From an uncultured Saprospiraceae bacterium (GTDB lineage Bacteria > Bacteroidota > Bacteroidia > Chitinophagales > Saprospiraceae): a DNA stretch of 18,799 bases. A program made the position numbers and the translations under genes. Below the pieces are notes generated by a model, which saw only the letters and a program-made list of their open reading frames with translations, did not search any database and was not told the DNA's origin. The stretch is taken from NCBI GenBank assembly GCA_937959375.1, contig CALGLS010000297.1, positions 1 to 18,799 on the forward strand, read 5' to 3'. Below are positions 1 to 6,461 of this stretch, in pieces; position 1 is the first letter of the stretch, and every line of letters starts with the position of its first letter.

Positions 1-1
1 T

Positions 2-577
2 AGCGCTGGTGTGGTACAATATCGTGTAAATGTTAGTGAAATATTTTTACGTGATCCGGGAGACATTTTAGAAAACGATGACCAATCTCAAATCTTTCCA
101 GATGTTGGAGTTGGTGTTTATTATTATAAACTTATCTCTGATGGTTTTTTAGAAGATAGCCATGTGTATGGTGGAATCTCAGTTCCTCAGGTGGTAGGCT
201 TGAATCTTGAATTTGAAGACGAGGAAGGAGAATTTTATACCAAGCGGATACAGCATTATTACGCTACATTGGGTCTATATAAATACTTTGACGAAGGTTT
301 TATAGAACCTTCTGTTTGGTTTAAGTATACGCCAAATGCACCAGTCAATGTAGATTTTAATCTAAGATATCAAATGGCAGGCAACTTCTGGATCGGAGCA
401 GGTGGTTCAACCTCAGGAACAGTTCATTTGGAAGGTGGTCTACTGATTGGTGAAAATTTAGATTTTGACAATACAATTAGAATTGGTTACGGATTCGGTT
501 ATTCATTTACTTCTTTTGGTCCTTCTGCAGGATCAAGTCATGAAATCAATATTTCATACTCTTTGGATACGAATTAA
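2..577 (+). CDS. PorP/SprF-family T9SS membrane protein, 3' part only
   Basis: The reading frame is open to the left edge of the window (codons run from base 2), so the 5' end and signal peptide are missing; the GTG at 11 is internal, not a start. About 191 C-terminal residues are present. They show the alternating beta-strand pattern of the PorP/SprF family: a GVGVYYY strand, VYGGISVPQVVGL, QHYYATLGLYKY, EPSVWFKYTPNAPVNVDFN and a closing HEINISYSL strand. Family members are outer-membrane barrels that work with the type IX secretion system; SprF-type members are needed for export or surface attachment of large type B (CHU_C) substrates such as SprB. The next gene, 57 bp downstream on the same strand with no clear terminator between, encodes exactly such a substrate, so a cognate pair in one operon is likely. 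An upstream partner outside the window cannot be excluded. Confidence 0.85.
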   Translation, partial: SAGVVQYRVNVSEIFLRDPGDILENDDQSQIFPDVGVGVYYYKLISDGFLEDSHVYGGISVPQVVGLNLEFEDEEGEFYTKRIQHYYATLGLYKYFDEGFIEPSVWFKYTPNAPVNVDFNLRYQMAGNFWIGAGGSTSGTVHLEGGLLIGENLDFDNTIRIGYGFGYSFTSFGPSAGSSHEINISYSLDTN

Positions 578-633
578 TCGCTATTGAAGTTGTTCGAAAT
601 AATTTCAATGAAAATAATTAAAACTAATACTAA

Positions 634-3600
634 ATGATATTACCCTTTAACTATAAGACCAGTGGTAGCTTAGTTTTTATGTTTTTGTATTGTATAAACT
701 TTGTTGCTGCTCAACCGCCCTTACCTATTTTTACCGAGAATGCATCTGTAATTCAAGGAGAAGAATTTTGTGTAGATATATCAACTGCGGATTTTGTAGA
801 TGTTGAAAGTTTTCAATTCAGTATGAGCTGGGATCCTACGCTTTGGGAGTACGATACCACTATGGTTGTAGATGTTCCCGATCCTGCGTTTTTTGGATAT
901 GGTGAAACTTTTGTAAATACTGGTACCCTCACCGTCTCTTGGAGTGCCAACTTTGGAGATACCATTCCTGCCACCGTCCCAGATGGAACCGCACTTTTTG
1001 AAATTTGCTTTACCGCAATCGGCACACCTGATACCTGTGATGTGATCAATTTTATAAGTCTTCCTTTAGGCATTGAGGTGGTTACGGCTGCATCGAATGG
1101 AATGGACATTGGTCTGAATCCAACATTAGGGCAAATGTGTATCGTTGAAGAACTAGATGTTATAGACACTTTAATCACGCAAGCAAATTGTGGAGGTAAT
1201 GGAGGTGGTGCTATTGAAATTGAAATGAATGGAGGCTTAGCTCCGTATAGTTATACTTGGGAAGGACCAAGTTTTTCTGCTACGACAGAAGATATTTTTG
1301 ACCTCAATCCGGGGATGTATTATCTTACCGTAACGGATGTTTCACTTCCAATGCATGTGATGACAGACTCTTTTGAAGTGATAAGTCCAACCTTCTCTAC
1401 TTCTTACGCAGGTGTTGATACCGTACTTACTTGCACCAATGAAATTATAGAGTTAAACGGAATTGCAGACCCAATCAATAATGACATTTTTGTAGAATGG
1501 TATACCCCTGATGGAAATATTCTAACCGACCCATTATTTCCTTTTGTCGATATTGATGCGCCAGGTACTTATTATTTTGTAGCATTGGTTGGTCCAACTT
1601 TATGTGCCGATACCTCATCTCTTGTTGTAAGCTTAAACAACACTGCTCCAATAGCGGATGCAGGTATGGGAGGAGCATTGACTTGTAGTCAAACAACACT
1701 TAACCTAGATGCAAGTGGTTCTTCACAAGGCACAGATCTAATTTATGTTTGGACAACAAGCGGAACAGGAAATATTGTTAGTGGTGATTCCACTCAAACA
1801 CCTTTGATTGATGCACCGGGGACTTACACGCTTACCGTGTTAGATACCATCAATGGCTGTCCGTCCTCCTTTTCAAATGTTACTATTACACAAGATGCGG
1901 CTTTGCCGATGTCGGTTGCCGGAACGGATACCTTGATTACTTGTACCTTCCCAGAAATTAATTTAGACGGAACGGGGTCTACTGAAATTGGGGTAAGTTA
2001 TAACTGGATTACAACAGACGGGTTTGTTACTGGAGGTGGAAACACACTTTTTCCAACAGTTAATCAAGCCGGTACTTATGGCTTGGTGGTGACCAATTCA
2101 GCTAACTGCTCAGATACGTCTTATGTCGTTGTGACTTCAGATATGGTTGGGCCAACGGCTTCTGCAGGTGATGATCAAGTTTTAGAATGTGGTCAGTTTC
2201 TAGTTTTGCTAGATGGAAGTGGTTCTGCGTCAGGACCAAATATTAGTTACAATTGGACAACGTTGGATGGTGATTTGGTAGGTGGAGAAACGACGCAAAC
2301 AGGAGAAGCTGGTACCGATGGAACATATCAACTGGAAGTGATTAATAGTGTAAATGGTTGTTCTAGTTTTTCAACAGTAATGGTAACCTATGATACGATT
2401 GCACCTACGGTCAATATTGTACAAGGGCCCGTACTAAATTGTGATATTACTTCAGTTACACTCGATGCAAGTAATTCGTCAACGGGTGCTGAATATACCT
2501 ATGAATGGAATACTGTTTTTGGAAATATTATTTCAGGAGAAACGACATTGACTCCTACCGTAAATGGGGGAGGGCTTTATGTTGTTTTAGTTGAAAATAC
2601 AGATAACAATTGTTTGGCAACAGGAACGGTAATGGTGACCATGGATACAATTCCTCCACTTGCTGATCCCGGAATTGATACAATACTTACTTGTGAGCAA
2701 CCTTTGACCTTGGATGGTTCCAATTCTGGACAAGGAGCTGGGGTAACTTACACATGGACAACTGCTGATGGTAATATCGTTTCAGGAGAAACAACATTGA
2801 CACCAGTTGTTGACACGGAAGGAACTTATGTTTTGACAACGATGGATGATAATACTGGATGTTCTGATGTGGCTTCTATATTTGTAGATGGGGGAGTTGC
2901 GCTATTGGATGCCGAGGTAGGGATGGATTTTGATATCTGTGAAGATTCTACTTTGTTGATGGGGAATTTGCCAATGGGAACTTCTGGTACTTGGACTAGT
3001 AATAGTTCGGGAGTTATTGTGAACCCAGATACCATGGATACTTGGGTACGTAATATGGAACAAGGAGCGCATGTTTTTGTATGGACTTTGTCAACAGATG
3101 AATGTCCTGATTATTCGACAGATACTTTGACCGTTCAAGTTGAGGGGCAACCTATTGCAAAAGAAGATGAGTATACTTTCTTTGCGGATGTGCCAGTAGA
3201 GGAGATATTCCTTGCGGAAAATGATGATGTCATGGGAATGATTTCTTGGGATATCACCTTATTAGATCCGCCAACAGAGGTGGTGATCACTGATGTAGGA
3301 AATGGACTTTTCGAAGTAACCAATCCACAAGAATTTGTAGGTCTTCTAAAGTTTGAATATGAACTTTGTAGTGAAACCTGTCCTGATATTTGTGATACAA
3401 CACTTGTCAATTTAATAATAGAACAGCCAATAGATACGATCAACGAAATCGCAAATGCAATCTCGCCAAACAATGACGGGGTGAACGATGTATTTATTAT
3501 TCCTGAAATTTCAATGGAACCTGAAAAGTATCCAGAAAATGAATTGGTGATCTTTAATCGCTGGGGAGATGTGGTGTATCGCGCCAAACCGTATTTCAAC

Positions 3601-3714
3601 GATTGGAGCGGTACCGATAAAAGTGGTAACGAACTACCTCATGGAACTTACTATTATCAGATAACCCTTACGGTTGGTAATGCGTATCAGGGGGATGTTA
3701 CTATTTTGAAGTAG
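634..3714 (+). CDS. Secreted cohesin-like/PKD-repeat protein with gliding-motility (type B T9SS) C-terminal domain
   Basis: 1026 residues. A hydrophobic N-terminal signal (about residues 1-26, ending VAAQ) is followed by a cohesin-like beta-sandwich (about 30-170; the strand FQFSMSWDPTLWEYD is typical). A single SprB-like repeat follows (about 183-243; NCGGNGGGAIEI, GGLAPYSYTW, GMYYLTVTD). Six PKD/Ig-like repeats of 82-85 residues span about 251-752, each with a cysteine near the start (LTC) and most with a second near the end (NGC). A diverged seventh unit and a linker domain lead to the CHU_C domain (about 940-1026: ISPNNDGVNDVF, VIFNRWGDVVY, NELPHGTYYYQI), which directs T9SS export. The protein is likely displayed on the surface as an adhesin or motility-associated filament. 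The last ~270 residues are clearly homologous to the end of the giant minus-strand gene at 6462-11873. It probably shares an operon with the PorP/SprF gene upstream. The ligand is unknown. Confidence 0.88.
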   Translation: MILPFNYKTSGSLVFMFLYCINFVAAQPPLPIFTENASVIQGEEFCVDISTADFVDVESFQFSMSWDPTLWEYDTTMVVDVPDPAFFGYGETFVNTGTLTVSWSANFGDTIPATVPDGTALFEICFTAIGTPDTCDVINFISLPLGIEVVTAASNGMDIGLNPTLGQMCIVEELDVIDTLITQANCGGNGGGAIEIEMNGGLAPYSYTWEGPSFSATTEDIFDLNPGMYYLTVTDVSLPMHVMTDSFEVISPTFSTSYAGVDTVLTCTNEIIELNGIADPINNDIFVEWYTPDGNILTDPLFPFVDIDAPGTYYFVALVGPTLCADTSSLVVSLNNTAPIADAGMGGALTCSQTTLNLDASGSSQGTDLIYVWTTSGTGNIVSGDSTQTPLIDAPGTYTLTVLDTINGCPSSFSNVTITQDAALPMSVAGTDTLITCTFPEINLDGTGSTEIGVSYNWITTDGFVTGGGNTLFPTVNQAGTYGLVVTNSANCSDTSYVVVTSDMVGPTASAGDDQVLECGQFLVLLDGSGSASGPNISYNWTTLDGDLVGGETTQTGEAGTDGTYQLEVINSVNGCSSFSTVMVTYDTIAPTVNIVQGPVLNCDITSVTLDASNSSTGAEYTYEWNTVFGNIISGETTLTPTVNGGGLYVVLVENTDNNCLATGTVMVTMDTIPPLADPGIDTILTCEQPLTLDGSNSGQGAGVTYTWTTADGNIVSGETTLTPVVDTEGTYVLTTMDDNTGCSDVASIFVDGGVALLDAEVGMDFDICEDSTLLMGNLPMGTSGTWTSNSSGVIVNPDTMDTWVRNMEQGAHVFVWTLSTDECPDYSTDTLTVQVEGQPIAKEDEYTFFADVPVEEIFLAENDDVMGMISWDITLLDPPTEVVITDVGNGLFEVTNPQEFVGLLKFEYELCSETCPDICDTTLVNLIIEQPIDTINEIANAISPNNDGVNDVFIIPEISMEPEKYPENELVIFNRWGDVVYRAKPYFNDWSGTDKSGNELPHGTYYYQITLTVGNAYQGDVTILK
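1384..2890 (+). repeat. Six tandem PKD/Ig-like protein repeats (about 250 bp each)
   Basis: Within the 1026-residue protein, six units of about 82-85 residues follow each other. Recurring landmarks are ADAG or similar, LTC, LDGSGS or LDASGS, a YxWTT strand, GNIVSGETT, GTYxLxV and NGC. Units 4 to 6 resemble each other most, suggesting recent internal duplication. Confidence 0.8.
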
Positions 3715-3834
3715 AGGGAATTTTCAAGCTCAAGCTCAAACTCAAGTTCAAACTCAAACTCAATTTCAATTGCGCACGGAACGCGGTCGAGTAAATTAAA
3801 CTTGAGTTTGAGCTTAATATTTGAACTTTCCCTT
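3715..3834. repeat. Long interrupted inverted repeat downstream of the CHU_C gene
   Basis: Bases 3732-3748 are the exact reverse complement of 3799-3815 (17 bp). An outer imperfect pairing of 3715-3727 with about 3821-3833 (11 of 13) extends the stem. The loop is about 50 bp. It starts immediately after the TAG stop, so it could act as a 3'-end or mRNA-stabilising structure, but no T-tract follows on the plus strand, so it is not a classical intrinsic terminator. Confidence 0.65.
3724..3771 (+). repeat. Hexanucleotide tandem repeat, eight TCAANN units
   Basis: Beginning 10 bp after the stop codon of the CHU_C gene, the sequence reads as eight consecutive 6-bp units: TCAAGC, TCAAGC, TCAAAC, TCAAGT, TCAAAC, TCAAAC, TCAATT, TCAATT. 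The first four bases are invariant and the last two vary. It forms the left arm of a larger inverted repeat with 3799-3815. Confidence 0.85.
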
Positions 3835-3908
3835 CCGCCCCATATCAACAAAAAATCTCAATTTAAAAAATACCATAAATAGGGTATACTACAATTTAAG
3901 ACATGGTG

Positions 3909-3916
3909 TATATTTG
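3909..3916 (+). promoter_or_regulatory. Candidate Bacteroidota -7 promoter element (TATATTTG)
   Basis: TATATTTG matches the Bacteroidota consensus TAnnTTTG exactly. No good TTG -33 element is seen at the usual spacing, so support is partial. It would start a plus-strand transcript near 3922 that runs through the hairpin-rich segment and ends at the terminator at 4385-4427. Confidence 0.3.
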
Positions 3917-4156
3917 TGATGTATTATAATCCATTAACCGACAAAATTACTCCCATGAATAACTCTACATCGCCATGCGTTGCGTCCGCAATGTGTATTG
4001 CTTTCAAAAATAAGTTTAGGTATTTCAGTAAGTAACCAAAAGGTTATAGCATAAGTATTTGTTACAACCATGCTTTTGACAACAAAGGAGCATGCCCCTG
4101 TCTCAAGTTTACTTTAGTGCTAGCTGATACAATTTTACTATTTTAATAATAGCAGA

Positions 4157-4381
4157 ATGTTGCCACCTAAACTGATTTCAACCAAAATAAAAAAAGCACT
4201 TCGTTCCAAAACGAGCATGCTTTTAACGTCAATCCTGACGCAAGCTTATGTAACAATAAGTGATGCATTTACTCGCTATGCACAAGGCTTTCAGTCGACT
4301 GCCTTGATCGTACCATTTTACAATTATAATCCACAAGTAACATTAAATAATTGTACGAAAATCATGAGAGTAAATAGCTAA
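4157..4381 (+). CDS. Possible small ORF, 74 codons, unrecognised
   Basis: ATG to TAA, 74 residues, basic N-terminus (MLPPKLISTKIKKALRSK), a mildly hydrophobic middle and one cysteine; no family recognised and no signal peptide. In its favour, the TAA directly abuts a strong intrinsic terminator (stem from 4385), as expected for the end of a transcription unit. Against it, three hairpins lie inside the frame, there is no clear ribosome binding sequence, and the residue composition does not look strongly protein-like. It may be a chance frame inside a structured RNA. Confidence 0.2.
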   Translation: MLPPKLISTKIKKALRSKTSMLLTSILTQAYVTISDAFTRYAQGFQSTALIVPFYNYNPQVTLNNCTKIMRVNS

Positions 4382-4384
4382 CGT

Positions 4385-4427
4385 TTGGCAGTGCCAACCC
4401 CTCGGCACTGCCAATGTTACTTTTTTT
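4385..4427 (+). terminator. Strong intrinsic terminator, plus strand
   Basis: An 11-bp perfect stem TTGGCAGTGCC (4385-4395) pairs with GGCACTGCCAA (4404-4414) across an 8-nt loop. AAC at 4380-4382 can extend it with GTT at 4416-4418. Seven T residues follow at 4421-4427. This marks the end of a plus-strand transcript although no firm gene lies directly upstream. Confidence 0.8.
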
Positions 4428-4450
4428 GAAGTAAACTTTGGTGAAACACA

Positions 4451-4480
4451 GTTAAAGAAAACGATGAAGCGTTAAAGAAA
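4451..4480 (+). repeat. 10-bp direct repeat GTTAAAGAAA, 20-bp period
   Basis: GTTAAAGAAA occurs exactly at 4451-4460 and 4471-4480, one or two helical turns apart depending on register, directly between two terminator-like hairpins. It could be a binding site for a dimeric regulator or chance in AT-rich DNA. Confidence 0.4.
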
Positions 4481-4485
4481 TATAT

Positions 4486-4560
4486 AATAATCGGGCGGTC
4501 TGTTGGTAGAACTAATAAATCGGCTAAAATTCAATAGAAAAAACCGCTCGATTATTTTTT
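4486..4560 (+). terminator. 14-bp stem-loop with U-tract, terminator-like
   Basis: AATAATCGGGCGGT (4486-4499) pairs with ACCGCTCGATTATT (4543-4556) through 14 pairs with one G-U wobble, and six T residues end the right arm (4555-4560). The 43-nt loop is unusually long for a simple terminator, so it may be a small structured RNA with its own terminator. On the minus strand it could also end the DUF547 transcript, since AT-rich DNA follows on that side. Confidence 0.5.
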
Positions 4561-4600
4561 AAGATTAAGTTTAGAGATTCTCATAGATATTAGGAACAGA

Positions 4601-4633
4601 CCCTTTCTACAACGGTAGAAAGGGTTTTCTTTT
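4601..4633 (+). terminator. Intrinsic terminator, plus strand
   Basis: CCCTTTCTAC (4601-4610) pairs perfectly with GTAGAAAGGG (4615-4624) across the loop AACG. TTTTCTTTTT follows. The T-tract lies on the plus side, so it stops plus-strand transcription just before the convergent DUF547 gene. Confidence 0.75.
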
Positions 4634-4683
4634 TGTTGTAACTTTTGTTTGAATCGGTTTCTTACGATAAAAACTAGCTCTCA

Positions 4684-6261
4684 CTAAAACAACATCCGCA
4701 TTCCTAAATTAAACGTACGAGGCCGAGTGTCACCAACTACAGATTTTATTGGTAAGTAGTAAGAGTACAATGCCTCAAGCTCAAAATTTTCAGTCAAAAG
4801 AAACTTTGAACCAAGGCCATACTCCGCAGGTACAGAAGCCATAGCATAAAGGGTCAATCGCTGTGTCGGAAAATAACTATAGAAAACTTTGAAAAAAGGA
4901 TTGAGTTGGACCTGAGGTGAAACGGGAGCCCATAGACTTGCCTCCACAAATATCTGCGAACGACGACCGATCGCCTGATCGTAAAAGAACTGCGTAAATG
5001 AAATCCATTGGCCATCTACTTTCTTTTGAAGTGGAATGAAGAAAGTTTGCTGAATAGAAATGTTCGACCATTTTTTGATCGGATTGAATTTTATTTTTGG
5101 ACCGATATGAGATAGACCTATGCTACCACTTGTCGTAAGTAAATCACCATTCGAATTGCGAAGACTATCTGGGAGGTTGAGATCATTGCAATTCCCATTT
5201 TGATCAGAATCGTCACAAGGAAAGCTAGTGACTTTACTAAAGTTTTTAAACTGCAATGTCTTAAATGGAGAATTGCGATGCAAGTCATTTACTACGCTGG
5301 AGCGAAAAACTAAATCACCACCAATGTTTACATTATTGTTGAGGCCATAAAGGTATTGCGCGAAAGCGGAGTAGTAGGAACTTCTACTATTTAGTTTTTC
5401 AAAACCATCATACTGTTTTTGTGTATAAATGGATTGGAATAATTTAGCCTCAGAGCTGCCAACTGGAATCAAAGTAGAAGCTCTATAACGAACAATACTG
5501 AGTACACCCGATGCTATCTTTTTATCATTCAAGGTCCAATCGTAATCCAAAAAACGAATGGGGTACTTTTCAATTAGAGTTTCTGTTCGATAGTATTTGA
5601 TGAATTCAAAAACACTCAAATGTTTTTCTTTAAAATCTGATTCGTACCACTGAAATATTTTAGAAATGCGCAATTGCTTTTTTTCTAAATCTATTTTTAC
5701 AAACGTTGGGTCATTGATTACTCGTTTGGCTGCAGCCTCTAAATCTTTTTCCAACGACTCCGCTCGATATGCCTTTGCAACGATAGGAGGACAGCCCTGC
5801 GCAGCACACACCAATACAAAATGCAATCGACCATCTGGAAAAACAGCCAACAATTTCTCTTTTTCAATCTGGTTCAAACTATACTTTTGACCTGCGACTA
5901 GGTGTTTCTTTTTATCAAAAAAACGCTTAATTCCTTTAGGAGATTGAACGGGGTATGCAGACACGACTGATCGAATCACGAGTAAGTTATAAGTGTTTAT
6001 CCAAAAGGCCTTCAGCTCATCTTCACTCAATCCCTCAAGTGGCATTTGTTCAACAGAACGCAACAGGTCTTTCAATTCTGCATCCTCTTTGCTCCACCGA
6101 TCATAATCGACCAGTCCATCTTCAACATACTTTTCTAATAGTTGGTCTGCTCGATCGAAATAGTCATTCAAATTTTGCGCATGCAAAACTGAGTAATTGA
6201 TCGTTAAGAAAAAGGAAAAGAGGAGAAAGGTTTTAAAAAAACTACGCTTAGATGCAAACAT
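4684..6261 (-). CDS. DUF547 protein fused to an outer-membrane barrel-like C-terminal half
   Basis: 525 residues. A signal peptide is visible (about 1-29, hydrophobic core then VLHAQ). Residues about 33-225 are a DUF547 domain: LVDYDRW, FWINTYNLLVI at 86-96 and VCAAQGCPPI at 151-160, the usual conserved blocks of this family, whose biochemical role is not established. From about 250 to the end the sequence changes to alternating aromatic and hydrophobic beta-strands (YYSAFAQYLYGLNNNVNIGG, SQIFVEASLWAPVS, FFKVFYSYFP, FELEALYSYYLP), ending NLGMRMLF with a C-terminal phenylalanine as in outer-membrane barrels. DUF547 proteins are usually about half this size, so this is an apparent fusion. The start at 6261 is supported by the signal peptide and an A/T-rich leader. 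A terminator and a candidate promoter upstream make it a separate transcription unit from the giant gene at 6462-11873. Confidence 0.8.
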   Translation of the reverse strand: MFASKRSFFKTFLLFSFFLTINYSVLHAQNLNDYFDRADQLLEKYVEDGLVDYDRWSKEDAELKDLLRSVEQMPLEGLSEDELKAFWINTYNLLVIRSVVSAYPVQSPKGIKRFFDKKKHLVAGQKYSLNQIEKEKLLAVFPDGRLHFVLVCAAQGCPPIVAKAYRAESLEKDLEAAAKRVINDPTFVKIDLEKKQLRISKIFQWYESDFKEKHLSVFEFIKYYRTETLIEKYPIRFLDYDWTLNDKKIASGVLSIVRYRASTLIPVGSSEAKLFQSIYTQKQYDGFEKLNSRSSYYSAFAQYLYGLNNNVNIGGDLVFRSSVVNDLHRNSPFKTLQFKNFSKVTSFPCDDSDQNGNCNDLNLPDSLRNSNGDLLTTSGSIGLSHIGPKIKFNPIKKWSNISIQQTFFIPLQKKVDGQWISFTQFFYDQAIGRRSQIFVEASLWAPVSPQVQLNPFFKVFYSYFPTQRLTLYAMASVPAEYGLGSKFLLTENFELEALYSYYLPIKSVVGDTRPRTFNLGMRMLF

Positions 6262-6290
6262 TTATTTTTATTCTAATAGTGGATTCAGAC

Positions 6291-6298
6291 CAAAGGTA
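6291..6298 (-). promoter_or_regulatory. Candidate -7 promoter element for the DUF547 gene
   Basis: On the minus strand this reads TACCTTTG, an exact match to the Bacteroidota TAnnTTTG element. It lies about 30 bp upstream of the ATG at 6261, giving a short leader. A -33 TTG is not clear. Its position downstream of the terminator at 6382-6424 fits an independent promoter. Confidence 0.45.
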
Positions 6299-6381
6299 AT
6301 ACGATAGAAAGGAGAATGAAAGTTTGCTTGATGATTGTTTTGACGTGGGTGGGACAACAAAGACGAAACGAATCTATAAAA

Positions 6382-6424
6382 GCGTGCCCTAATTATTTTT
6401 TGAGAAAAACGAATTAGGGCACGC
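6382..6424 (-). terminator. Intrinsic terminator of the giant LRR/CHU_C gene
   Basis: A 13-bp perfect inverted repeat, GCGTGCCCTAATT (6382-6394) with 6412-6424, is extended inside by T-run/A-run pairing around GAG. On the minus strand TTTT and then AT-rich DNA follow the stem. It lies just after the stop codon at 6462 and separates this gene from DUF547. Confidence 0.75.
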
Positions 6425-6461
6425 CAGTTGAGCAAAGTCAAAAATATGATTACTAGATAAA

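Larger units (their letters stand above)
3922..4427 (+). ncRNA. Candidate structured RNA: stem-loop-rich intergenic segment ending in a terminator
   Basis: No convincing protein gene is seen here. Several local inverted repeats follow one another: 3974-3979/3987-3993 with a bulged A; 4033-4037/4042-4046 (TAACC, AAAA loop); 4069-4078/4083-4094 (CATGCTTTTG with CAAAGGAGCATG, two bulged bases); 4192-4205/4210-4224 (AAAAGCA with TGCTTTT, inner TCGTT with AACGA); 4227-4231/4236-4240 (CGTCA, ATCC loop); 4283-4288/4301-4306 (CAAGGC/GCCTTG around a CAGTCGACTG palindrome); and the terminator stem 4385-4395/4404-4414. A candidate -7 promoter box precedes the segment. No known class (tmRNA, RNase P, 6S, SRP) was recognised. 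The boundaries are guesses. The competing view is a small ORF at 4157-4381 or chance structure. Confidence 0.25.

Noticed and set aside
3135..3599. 154-codon minus-strand ORF inside the CHU_C gene
   Set aside because: It lies fully antisense to well-recognised domains of the plus-strand gene and resembles no family; a shadow frame.
4379..4420. Integron attC-like site after the 74-codon ORF
   Set aside because: The hairpin lacks the RYYYAAC and GTTRRRY core boxes and is followed by a T-run; it is better explained as an intrinsic terminator.
4105..4438. 10-bp inverted repeat AAGTTTACTT / AAGTAAACTT as ends of a small mobile element
   Set aside because: A 10-bp match over this span is expected by chance in AT-rich DNA, and no flanking target duplication is visible.
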